64,000 nucleotides of DNA. Origin: Nilaparvata lugens (lineage: Eukaryota; Arthropoda; Insecta; Hemiptera; Delphacidae). The number at the start of each line of letters is the position of its first letter. Position 1 is the stretch's first letter. Below the pieces are notes generated by a model. It ran no database searches. It was not told where the DNA came from and saw only the letters and a list, made by a program, of their open reading frames with translations. The DNA is taken from NCBI RefSeq assembly GCF_014356525.2, contig NC_052509.1:28563890-28627889 (forward strand), in the 5' to 3' direction. This document shows, one piece after another, positions 27,201-39,200 of the stretch. The position numbers were made by a program, and so were the translations under genes.

Positions 27201-30200
27201 GGCCTGTTTTAAATTCTTCAAATTCTAATTACGTCAAGTTTTCAATTTGTCAAGTTCTAAAATAGACCCTTGCAGAGCACGGGTTACATGCTAGTCAATA
27301 ATAAAGTTTTGATCAAGGAATAAGGGAGTGTTATTTCCATCGATTTGCAACATTCAGAACAGTACTGAACTGTACTCAGTCAGTCTATCAGTGACTTGAC
27401 TTAATGTCTTAAATGAGGAGAAGGCTGAAAAGATTGAATAAAAAAATATCATAGAGATTTACAATTTATTGATGAAAATATAAACACATCGAAGAATGCG
27501 TTTTTGCATTGTGGGTACTAGTCCAGGCAATGAATGCTCAAAAAAGTTTATAGAAGGAAAAGTTAGGAAGACAATTTTTGACCCCGCGGATCTCTTTAGG
27601 GTAGTAAGGTGGTGAACATTTCGAAAGTCCCCATCTCTACCCACTGTGCTGAGGGGGTGGTGGTGGTGGTGGTTCAAAAGTACAATTTTTTGGTTTCTTG
27701 CATATAACTCGAAAACTATACATCTTACGGACATGACTGTACAATAAAACATTGAAGCTTACATAATTTCCTACAATATTCATTCCACGACTTTTTCTAT
27801 ATCTTCCATACTTTGAATAAAAAAAATTCAAAAATTTGATGAAAACCTGTTATTCCAACAATTACACACTTTCAAGACCGGATTTCTCGAAAACTGTTGG
27901 AAATATCACAAAACTCCACTCAACAGGAATTGTAGAGAATTTATCAAACTTTATTTAGAGCAGTTATCTTGGTTGAACGCATTGTTGCAAAGATATAAGC
28001 GTGGAAGCAAAAACCTAAAGAATGCAACATTTAAATCACCCTCATCACTTCAAAAAATGGGGTAGGGATGGGGACTTCTGATATGTTCTCCTCCTAACTA
28101 GTATCAACAACGCTGCTAAGTCAAAAATTGTGTTCAAAACACTCCTTCAAAATTCCTTTGTCAATTGGTCAATTGTTGCAAAACTGGAAATTTCATATTC
28201 AACACTAGATAAAGCTGCTGCAAAAGTCGTAGGGAAATGCGTAAAAGTGTGGAATTATACATCAAATTGAAGAGAATTTGATGCTCTATGAGCTCACAAT
28301 TAGCATGGATTTTCTCCATGGGTTTCAAAATTTTCATTTTGATTGTTGCATTCTTTTAAAGCTGCTACATTTTTCTCTTCAAATACCTTAACACATAGCT
28401 TGACATTTTGCCTTTCAAGGGAACTTGGGAAGAGAACTTTTCTGTCGAGTGCAGGTGCTAATTTGATAACACTATTCGCTTCTGAGTAATAAAACGTTTT
28501 CAAGTGAGAAAAGCTTGCAGTGAGGATACTATCATGGTTAGCAGAATCTGGTACGTGAAAGATTTGTTTTGAGTCAGTCTGATTCAACCAGTTGTTACGA
28601 ATACATTCCAAGATATGTACAGAATCAAATAGTAAAAAATATACTATGTGAGGGATCAATATATGTAATGTGTTCTGAGTCACAAAAACGAGTAAAATTT
28701 CAACAAAATAATAAATTTTAATGAATTTTAGTTTTCAATCAACAATATCTTCTGATTGCTACAATTCAAATGTATAATCCAGGATCCTTTGGGCGTGATT
28801 TTGTGCACTCTCCGGTCTCAGGTTGAAGAGCACAAAATTACGCCCTGAGGGATTTTGAATTATACATTTAAATTGTGACAATTAGAGGATATTGAAAATT
28901 TTGCATGAAAAATTGGTTCTAGACTCTAGACTTCTCTAATGTATCCAAACGATTTATTGAAAAATCAAACTAAAATATATATTGCAAACACTAATGTATC
29001 CGGTAGTGACTGGACTATAATGTTTTAAAGGGTAAAGGGTAGATTAGGGAGTTTCGATTTTTCTTCTAAATTGCCTTTTTCGTATTATTCAAAATACATA
29101 GTTATAATCGTATAATGGTGCTACATTTTGATGATTAACATACTTTTGCACTTTTGAAATTGTTATTTGAGAATATTATATTTTTCCAATAAACATGTGT
29201 TTCAACCAGCAAGGAAAACCGGGAAAAACGTGAAATATACGGGGAATGTACGGGAATTTCCTGAACCTGATTCAGTGGACACTGTATAGAGATTAGGTTA
29301 AAATTTTGTCAATAACTTCGGTCCAAACGCGTCTTAAGTCAACTCGCTAACGCTCATTCAATAAATGTAATTGAATTAAAAATATCTGAATAATAGTTAC
29401 AGAACAGAGTTGAAACGAATATATAATAATAACAACAATGTTATTATCATATTTAATTCTATTAATGTAATATTTTACAATATTAATTCTATTATTATTA
29501 TAGTTTTAAATATCGTAATAATAATGATATAATAATATTTGTACTAATAATAACAACAATGTTATTATCATTAGTACAAAGTTATGCCAAAGTTATAAAA
29601 TCAAAATAATTTGTTATTATGACAAAACAATAATAATAGAATGAATAGACTCATATAATAGAACCCCAGCAATAATAAGAATTCAATCATGGCAATATAT
29701 TCAATACCCTCTTGAATATTATATAAAGAGATGATAATTTGGCCGGTGGATGATGATGATGATGACAAGGAGGAGGAGGAGGAGGAGAGGAGGAGGAGGA
29801 GGAGGAGAAGGAGTAGGAGGAGGAGGAGGAGTAGGAGTAGGAGGATGAGCTTGTGGCTGTAGAGGGGTTGGTGGAGGTGGATGAGGATGATGAGGAGACG
29901 ATGACGAAAGGAAAAAGGTGAAAACGATGACGTCATAATCAGTGAGTTGCGAGTTAGCGACTTCCAAAGTTTGCCAATTCCAATTCTCCACAATTTTCTG
30001 GCCAGAATCAGCGGGTTCCAGAGTTAGCCAATTCTGTCGGAGACAGAATCAGTGAGTTCCTAGCCAGTCACTTCCACAACCACAGCTAGCCAAATTCCAG
30101 TTAGCCAATTCCGCGTTCCATCCACCGTCAGTCCAAGAAATCCGGCCTTATTAGAAATCAAGGGGTCGCTCACGTATGGTCTTAAACTGAAGACAACTGT

Positions 30201-33200
30201 CTGTGTCTTGGCTTGGTTCAATAGAAAACCATTAGCTGCAAACCAATCAGATACCTGTGTCATTGCATTATTGGCCCCTTCACCAACTTTCAGAATATCA
30301 CGACCAGTATTCATCAGAGTAGTGTCATCTGCATAAATATATTTGTATTGGCATCCATATTATAAGGTAAGTCATTTACAGCTATCAAAAAAAGCAGGGG
30401 CCCAAGAATTACTTGCCAATGACTTGGCATCATGAATGATGAATGATAAGATATTGTGTATTTGATAGTATTGTCTTCATATTGTACTAGTACTAGTAGA
30501 ATGGTAGTAGTATAGTACAGTATGTTTATTATGTCGCGGACATCCAAAAACCATGTATGTAAAAAGAGGGGTTTTATATTCGTTGTGTGGCTACCCCAAA
30601 ATAGCATCACTATTTATATATAAAACATATGTAGAGTCATGTAATGTATACATTGAAGTATTGTCTGCTATATCGCTTTGCGTACGATAATGTAAGCATG
30701 CGTTTTTGCCAAGAGCAACAAGTGTTCCTTCATGAACAGTATTTTACCGGTATTCAAAGCCTCCAAATCTAGTTCCGTGAAGTTGGCCCCACCCATGAAA
30801 GCACTAACGTTAGAAATGGTACCATTGCTAGTGCTTCGTTAGTGCTGGATAGTGCTCTGAACCCCAACGTTAGTGCTTTCCCCGTTCAGGAGCTATAATG
30901 AAAAAACCTTGGGTTGGGCTTACTTCACGTGAACTTGGCCCCACCCAGTCAGATCTCGGCCTTCAAGTAAGATACAAGGTCGTAAATGGTATCATTGGTT
31001 AGTGCTTCGTTAGTGCTGGCAGGAGCACCAATCCCCATCGTTACTGCTTGTCGCGTTCAGGAGTTATGATGAAGAAACCTTGAGTAGGGCTAACTCCACA
31101 GTGAATTTGGCCACACCCAGTCAGTTCTCGGCCCCAAAATAAGATACATGTTCGTGAATGGTATCATTGGTTAGTGCTACGTTAGTGCTGGCAGGAGCAC
31201 CAATCCCCATCGTTAGTGCTTGTCGCGTTCAGGAGTTATGATGAAATAACCTTGGGTAGGGCTAACTTCACAGTGAACTTGGCCCCACCCAGTCAGATCT
31301 CGGCCCCCAAGTGAGATACAAGGTCGTAAGAGCTGCGGGGTCAAAACTTGGAAATTGTGTTCCAAACTAAACTTTTCCGTTGACTAGACTATACATAAAA
31401 ATCGCTATTTTGTACAAAACTTGGATTTCAGCTGTGATCTTGAAAACTATTAATAAACCCATCATAAGATCATCGTTATTCAAAATTATCAAATATTCAC
31501 CAAGCATGATCAGTCAGTCAGTCTACGGACTTTGTGAAGAACGGACGAATTTTGTTTTGCTCTCGTAAGACTTGTGCCTGTCGTCTTTCACTCGTTCAAT
31601 GTTGTTCTAGTAAATCTAACCTAATTCCGTACTCAAATATAATTTGTTAAAGTGACTATTTCTTCGCTGTAATTACTTCTTCCACTGGTAGACGGTATGA
31701 GTGCATGCGGGATTTGCTCCGTAGTCCTTGCGAGGACTCAGAAGGATAAAATCAAATGTGGTCAATGTAAGGACATGTACCATGCTAAGTGTGTAAATCT
31801 CACCTCTGTAGAACTTCAACATATCGCTGGTAAGCCGTGGTCGTGTAGTAAATGCCTTAAAATGAAGAGACTTGAAACTTGAAATTTATTTGCCAAAAAA
31901 TTCATACATTACAAAAATTTGAAATAGACATGTCTAACAAAGACACAATATCTTAAACTAAGAAATAACATAGAATAGAACTTGACTAATCATGAAAACC
32001 TAAGATAAAGTAGAATTTTTTAGGCGCCACCAGCAAAAGAAAAAACATCTTTCCCGCTGGTGGGAGTATTTGTATAAATAAATAAAAACAAAAACTTGAA
32101 AAAAGTAGATCAACTAAAAAGAATAAACGAGTAAATACATAGATAGCTTAAAAACGAATGAAAAACAAAATTAAATGAGAAAAAAAAGACAAATCAAATT
32201 GACACCACCACTATTCCGCTCCCAGTGAAAAAACCTCTCCTTAATCCAAGTATCAATCATTCTATCTCGGACTTTTAATTTAAAATCAAATGGTAAAATA
32301 TTTATAAATCTAGTGCTCATATACATGATCTGTCTTCTTATAAAGCTCAACTTTGAATCGTGGATAATATATTTCAAAGATGTGTCAGGTCTTAAGTTAT
32401 AAAACAGTTTGTCAGTTCTGATAAATGTATCTTTGTTTTTAACAATATGTTTAAGAAGTCTTTTGAAATAAAGTTGCCTTATTGTCATTACATTAAATTC
32501 AACAAAGCGGAATTCACTTGAATATAACCTAGGTTTTTTTTAAATTGTCTTAATTATGTACTTTTGAATCAAAAATAAATTAAGAAGGTGAGTGTCATAG
32601 GCTCCACCCCATACAACTAAACCATAATGAATTAAAGACTGTACAAAAGCATAGTATATCATCCTAAGACTTTCCAAGTTAAAAATATTGTTAATTTTGT
32701 AAAATTTATAGTTTGCATATTTTAGTTTATAGCAAAGGAAAGTTATGTGTGGACTCCACCTCAAATATTCGTCTATTATTACACCCAGATATTTAATTTA
32801 ATTAACTTTTTCAATGGATGGGCAGTCACAGGTGAGAGTGTCTGTACAGTTCAAATGCAGCTTCATTCTAAATTCTGCGTTTGGTTGACCACCAGCATTT
32901 ACAGCCAATTTTATGAATATGGTTTTTGAAAAATTAAGACTAAGGGTATTTGAGTCCAACCATTTTTTGACTATATTCATGTCATCCTCAACAACTTTAA
33001 AAACATTGGTCCAACTCTCATGCGAAAAATCGCTCACTTAATCGCTCATTGACGGAAGGTGATATTTCGGTGAGTAATGTCGATTCATTTGATTACACTG
33101 ATGCTTTCTTGACTGAACCGCTGACTTTGGATGGAGTCAAAGTGTTGATCTCGGACTGTTTGAAATAGTTTATTGTTCAAATGGACGAAAAAATCTCAAA

Positions 33201-36200
33201 CTCCTTGCTTCCTATTAGTGCTAATCTTGCTAGTAATAATGAGCTCCTGAAAGAATTGCAGAAGACTATCGCTAGTCAGAATGAAACTATCAAGTGTCTC
33301 CGTTCCGAAAATGAAGAATTGAAGCATAAAGTGATTAAACTCAGTAGTGAATTTGATGATTTGGAACAATATTCGCGTAGAGAATGTATCGAAATACACA
33401 GTGTTCCCGAGGCGAGAAATGAAAATTTGCAAAAGCTATTCCAGGATGTAGGGAAAGCAATTAAATTTAAAAAGGGCTACGAGGCAGTCAGCTGTTGTCA
33501 TCGACTGAAAAAGCGCAACAATCAAGCTACACCTGGGATAATTGTAAAGTTCACTAGGAGGGAGGATGCGGAGGACTTCATTCAGTTGAAGAAGGATAAG
33601 GGAGTTCTAACTACACGTGATATTGGTCTGACTGGAGCCAATCACATATTCATCAACACATCGTTAACGGCAAAGCGTAGAGTCCTGTTCGGGAAGGCCA
33701 GACAGCTGGTGAAAGCCGCTAAAATCAAATACCTGTGGGTGGATCGAGCTGGAAGAATCAAGGCAAGAGTTGTGGACGGTGGACCTGTCTCTGTGATTCA
33801 ATCGGACGACGATTTGCTGCCCTTTTCTCGATTTGCTGACACTTCGCAATAATTGGTTATTCTAATTGAATAAACTTTTAAATGAACAATCAGTTTGATT
33901 TAATGCATTGAATGAATTATTCTGAATGATAGTTCTCATTATTTATCAGTTTTTATATATCTTATATAATTTATATTATGCACATATTTAGTGGGATCCC
34001 CTTATTAATTTTTTTCCTATGCTTATGAGAGTGAACATGCAGTTGAAGGTGAATGGTTTTAACAATTGGTTTGATTTCGTGCATTGTATATTGAATGATT
34101 ATTCTTATTGTTCAGCAGTTTTTATATATCTTATGTTATTCATATTATGTACATATTTAGTGGAATCTCTTCATTAATGTTCTTCTATGCTGATGAGAGT
34201 GAATATGCAGTTGCAGGTGAATGATTTTATAAATTAGTTTGTTTCGTGCATGGAATGAATTAACACCACTGTTATGCACTTATTGAATAGCTGAACTCGT
34301 AATTGCGTACAATCACTATCTCTATCACTTCATTTAGTGTTATCTCGTCTGGCTTGTTTTGACTCCTATAAGTTTTCTCTCGTTTCTCGCTTTACAATTT
34401 TGTTTATTACTATTGCCTCTTTCTTCATCTTCTGTATTAACAATGAATAATTAAATAATTTGATTGTATGGTATATATTTGTACTTTCAATTCATTCTGC
34501 ATTAACAATGAATAATTAAATACTGAAATTTTTGTCTTTTTCATCTTGTTGAATTCTGCATGATTTAAATTTTTCTATTGAGCGCTGGCTATGTCTGGTT
34601 GTGAGTTTGTATGTGTGTGTGTTTGTGAGTGAGCGAGGAAATGAGAGTGTGAGAGTGTACATGGTTTGGGGTACTTAGTTATCACAGAGTTTCTATCAAT
34701 TGAGTTATTTAATTTTGGGTCAGCAACCCCTTGCTTTATTTTGTTTTTATTCTCATCCATTCCTTACTATGTTTATCTTGGAATTCATTTTTGGTTATTT
34801 TGTCTAGATTGAGTCTAGTTTTGTTTACTTAATTATCGGTGATGAGTGCGGAATGGGTTTATCCGTTCATCTTATTCCATATCTCAACTGTTTTTATTCT
34901 ATTTTAATTTGTACTTTCAATTTTAATAGTACTATTACCATCCAATCATTCTATTTGTTTCTCCTCTATTTATTAAAAATTATTATTGTCATGGAGAGAG
35001 TGAATGAGCAGCATAAATATTTATCAATATACTATCAAAATGTTAGAGGTTTGAGGACTAAGACACACTCATTTCTGACTTCACTCCTGGCTTCTGATTA
35101 TGATGTTATTGTTATCACTGAGACGTGGTTGTGTAATGGAATCATGGACAGTGAGTTGTTCACCGACTCCTATATTATTTATCGGAGAGATAGGCCACAA
35201 GGTATGGGCGGTGGGGTCCTGATTGCTGTTAATCGTAGGGTTCGCTCTAATCTATGTCCCTGTTTAACTCTTGATCCGTACGAGAGTCTTGGTGTCAATA
35301 TCAACTTTGAGGGTGTTAGCCATACAGTAATCGCTGTTTACATTCCTTGCTCTTCTAGCTTTCAGTACTTCGATACCTATTTGAGTCTCCTGGAATCTTG
35401 TTATGCAGCTATTGGTGATAAGTTGATCTTTTTGGGGGATTTTAACTTACCTGAAATTACCAATGATAGGTATTGTTTGGAGCTGGGCTCTCCTTCTGCC
35501 AGAAGATTGGCCTCTTTCGTTAACTTTTATGAGCTGGCTCTCTCTAATACAGTTCTTAATTGACCGAGCGAAGTGAGGTCTAAGATTCAAGTCGACGGTT
35601 TGGCATTTCTCTTAATGTTTAAATGTTTATAAGTTTATATGTTGCGCATTTACGGCGAAACGCGGTAATAGATTCCCATGAAATTTGACAGGTATGTTCC
35701 TTTTTAAATTGCGCGTCGACGTATATACAAGGTTTTTGGAAATTTTGCATTTCAAGGATAATATAAAAGGAAAAAGGAGCCTCCTTCATACGTCAATATT
35801 AGAGTAAAAATCAGACTATAGAATTATTCATCATAAATCAGCTGTCGAGTTGACTATAAATTGCATGCTATGACGCATGCAATTCAATATCTCAATGTAA
35901 CTTGGTAAAAAATTAACAGCTGTGTAGACTATAAATTGCATGCCTCATTGCATGCCTCATTGCATGCCTCATTGCATGCCTCATTTCATGCCTCATTGAA
36001 TGCCTCATTGAATGCAATTTTTATGCACTATTGAATAGGATGCAAAGAACTTATAACTGCTCGTCTGGGCGCCTATAGTGTGGTCCACGTTATAATGGCA
36101 GTGGATAAAGATAGAAGAATAGCGATGCCGATTCTCTGCATTAATTAATTATATTTCTACACCGTCAAAAACATAATTGACATCGTTGTGGACCTAGAAA

Positions 36201-39200
36201 AGGATAGTACAACCGGCTTTGTCGAATGATAGACAAGGATAGCAAAACCAAAGTTGATTAAATACTGTCATTATAACGTGTACCTCACTACAGATGTCTT
36301 CTGGTTTTCTCGCGCTAAATTCCGGAAAGCGTTGTATGATAATTAAATCTTGTGTAAGCATGATCTGATCAAATAAATAGTTAGTGTATCAGTGTGGATG
36401 TGCTTATGGTTTGGGACGACGTTATAACTGCGCGAGGTCTGTTCACAGAACTACTAGTTGTAATAATCGTATCTTGGACTTGGTCTTTTCCAGCATTGAC
36501 ATTAATGTTGAGCGTTGTGATTATTTCCTGGTTCCAGAGGATGATCACCATCCATCGCTTGTCATTGCAGTTCAGATGTTGTCCACATTTCCTAATTCCC
36601 GTTCGAATTGTATTGAACTGTATGCATCAGTGAGACGAAGGAGAGCTGTCTGAGTTGAATGGAATTTCCTAAAGCCTGATTGAAAGTTATGAAGCTTTCT
36701 ATTGTTGTCTAGAAATTCTACAACTTGAGCATGAATAGCCTAAGTCTTTCTAGCACTTTGGACAATGCAGGTAAAATACTGATTGGTCTGAAATCCTCAA
36801 CTTTATTAGGTGATGCAACTTTATTTAGAGGGCGAACCAGAGCAAACTTCCAGTTTTCAGGGAAATTGCCTTCTTCAAGTGACTTGTTGAAAATGTATGT
36901 AATGGTTGGTAAAACAGCAAATAACATCTTCTTGATAAATTTAATAGGAATTTTGTCTACACCCATAGCATTACTATGAATACGTTGAATTGCTTTGGAA
37001 GTGTCTTCTTCTGAGATTGGATGGAAATGAAATTGATCAATCAGTGGTATATCTAAGTTTGTAACCTGCTCTTCAAGATCATTGATATGATTACCAATGA
37101 CACCTTCGTCGCGTTGGTTGGAATGTTAAACGAAATGGTCATTTATATTGTCCGATGGTAAATCAATTTGGGGATTTGATTTCTGTTTGCAAAGCCCGAA
37201 TTCTTTTATTCCCTGCCAAAGTGATTGAGAGTCGTGTTCATTGTTTGTCATGAACGAATTCAAGTACCTAATCTTTGAGTTCCGTAATTCCTGTTTGACT
37301 CTATTTCTAAGGCTCCTATACTCTATCAAACTGTCCAAGTCGAATGTATTTTTAAATTTTCATTAGCTTTGTCTCTACGTCCCATCATCTCAAGTATTTC
37401 TCTAGTCATCCACGGAACTCGTCGTTCCCTATTGATCCTCCTTGTCACATAAGGTGCATGTTTGTCATACAAAGTCAAAGTCCAATTCTCGAAAGTCTTG
37501 ACCATGTCATACACTGAGGGTAACGCTTCAATTTGATGCCATGGAGCCTGAGCCACATCAGTCAGGAAGGCTGCTTCATCAAAGTTTTTGAAGTCTCTAT
37601 ATGTGATAATTTTCTATTAATAAAGTTTGTTGATAATTCTTTTTGCAAATTCAAATTTTATTGCCATCAAAAATCACATTGAAAACTTTCTTAATAGACA
37701 ACAAGATTACAGAAACAAAATGTCAAACATATACCCACATTTATTTGTAGCGCGGCCAGAAAAAGACAAACTTGAGTACTAGCCGTGTGTTTATTAAATA
37801 TAACTCAATATATATATTTTTTGTTAATATTTTGTGAATAAAAATTACGAGTTGATGAGAGATACGAGTAATTCCTTATATTATTGATCCGAATGGTTAT
37901 TCATAATACAGAAGTCGGGGTCACTGCAATCAAAATTTTTTTATTCTGTATGGTAGCTAATAAATTTCATACGTATTGATTGTCCATAATGTATCCAGTG
38001 TCCATAATGGAAGTAATTGAACTACTCAAAATTAATGGCTTACTGGTCCCTCATAGATTTATAGTATTCCTGGTGATTGAGCCTGTCTTTTTCAGCGTTG
38101 TCAATTAATAATAAAGCTTAATTTACAATTAGCTTACCCAGCGAACTTCGTACCGCCAATGTATCTCATGTTACACTTGACTTTATTTGGTGAATCATGA
38201 AATTTATCTGACAATCAACATGTACATTTACATCTCAATACAGACTTCCTATGTGCTTAGTCATGCAGCATTCGTTATTCCGAAAACATATTATTCTTCT
38301 CAATCAATTGGTAGTAATATCTATCAGTAAAGTTTTCAATTAAAAAAAAGGTTATATCAGTGTTTCAAAGAAAAATATTCAATGTTTTCATAGCTGTAGA
38401 TTGTCGATTTATGGTCCAGGAAATATACGATGTACGATGAATCACACAGAATTCCATATTCTTTCCATTTTAGGATGAATATAAGCTAAGCTAAATTCAA
38501 AAAAAATGTAAATTATTCCTTCATTCTTCAGTAATTAATGAATGCATACAATATGAATACTATACTCTCTTTCATTAGGTGAATAATTTTTTTCAACATT
38601 TTCCAGTTTCTTAATGATAGGGGAGTGATAATTATTTTATAGGTCTTCTAAGGAACCATTATCAACAGCTGGTACCAATCAACTACACTTCAACTCCAAA
38701 CTACCGTTTTAATACCAGTACACAATAATTCATCTCAGGGTGATATGTTTATTACAGCTGGTAACTTTAGATGCTAAATCATATTATCACAATATGATCT
38801 TGAATCATGATCATCTTTTCGTTCTTCAGTAGCCGCTCGGCCGAAAATTTCGAAAACATATGTCTGTAAAATGGATTAATAAATAATTATTATTAGCCCC
38901 CCTTTTAAAATTTCTGTTCAGAAGCCATCCCCAATATTCACACAACATACTGTATTCCCAAAGTTTCATGCCGTTAGGTCAAGTAGTTTTCAAGTCTACA
39001 GGGAACAAACAAACCCACAAACAGACATTCATTTTTTTATAAATAGATTTCCATTCGGCTCAAACAAAAGCCTCACTAAATGAAGGTAGAATGATAAGGA
39101 TTCAGTTCTGTTGTTTTTACATTTTTTCAAATCACTTTCAAAAAGTTCATGTAGTACCTACTATTGTGTTTGAGACACTTCTGGCGCTATCATAGTTTCA

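Larger units (their letters stand above)
17968..30119. mobile_element. 12.15-kb foldback / Mutator (Rehavkus)-like insertion
   Basis: Flanked by the identical 9-mer ATCCACCGT. The left end starts GGGTCGCTAGAATTGGCTAA; the reverse complement of the right end starts GGAACGCGGAATTGGCTAAC. Both ends then consist of degenerate short repeats of the type GAATTGGCTAACTC/GGAACTCGCTGACTC and reach a shared ACGTCATCGT-type block (18194-18205 left, 29928-29940 right), giving imperfect inverted repeats of about 190-235 bases. Removing it joins the RT halves in frame. A 9-bp duplication, GG termini and repeat-built inverted ends fit foldback elements of the Mutator superfamily (family knowledge). No Mutator transposase was recognised inside. 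The contents are decayed P/THAP pieces, a FLYWCH piece, satellites and MITEs. Confidence 0.8.
31505..36620 (+). mobile_element. Two-ORF non-LTR retrotransposon (PHD-finger ORF1, AP endonuclease), twice interrupted
   Basis: The 5' UTR starts near CAGTCAGTCAGTCTACGGAC. ORF1 begins at 31697 with a PHD finger, is cut by a minus-strand element (31883-33030), and resumes to 33852. ORF2 begins at 34991 with the endonuclease, is cut by a Helentron-like insertion (35561-36458), and resumes to about 36620, where a minus-strand RT fragment abuts. No RT of this element remains. The domain architecture fits the CR1/L2 group. Confidence 0.8.

Noticed and set aside
29601..29993. Poly-Leu/Ser/Pro frames on the minus strand
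   Set aside because: They are translations of the GGA/GAT microsatellite at 29746-29906.
35930..36020. Protein-binding or telomere-like repeat
   Set aside because: The 12-bp units are a minisatellite internal to a Helentron-like element, a known feature of that class.
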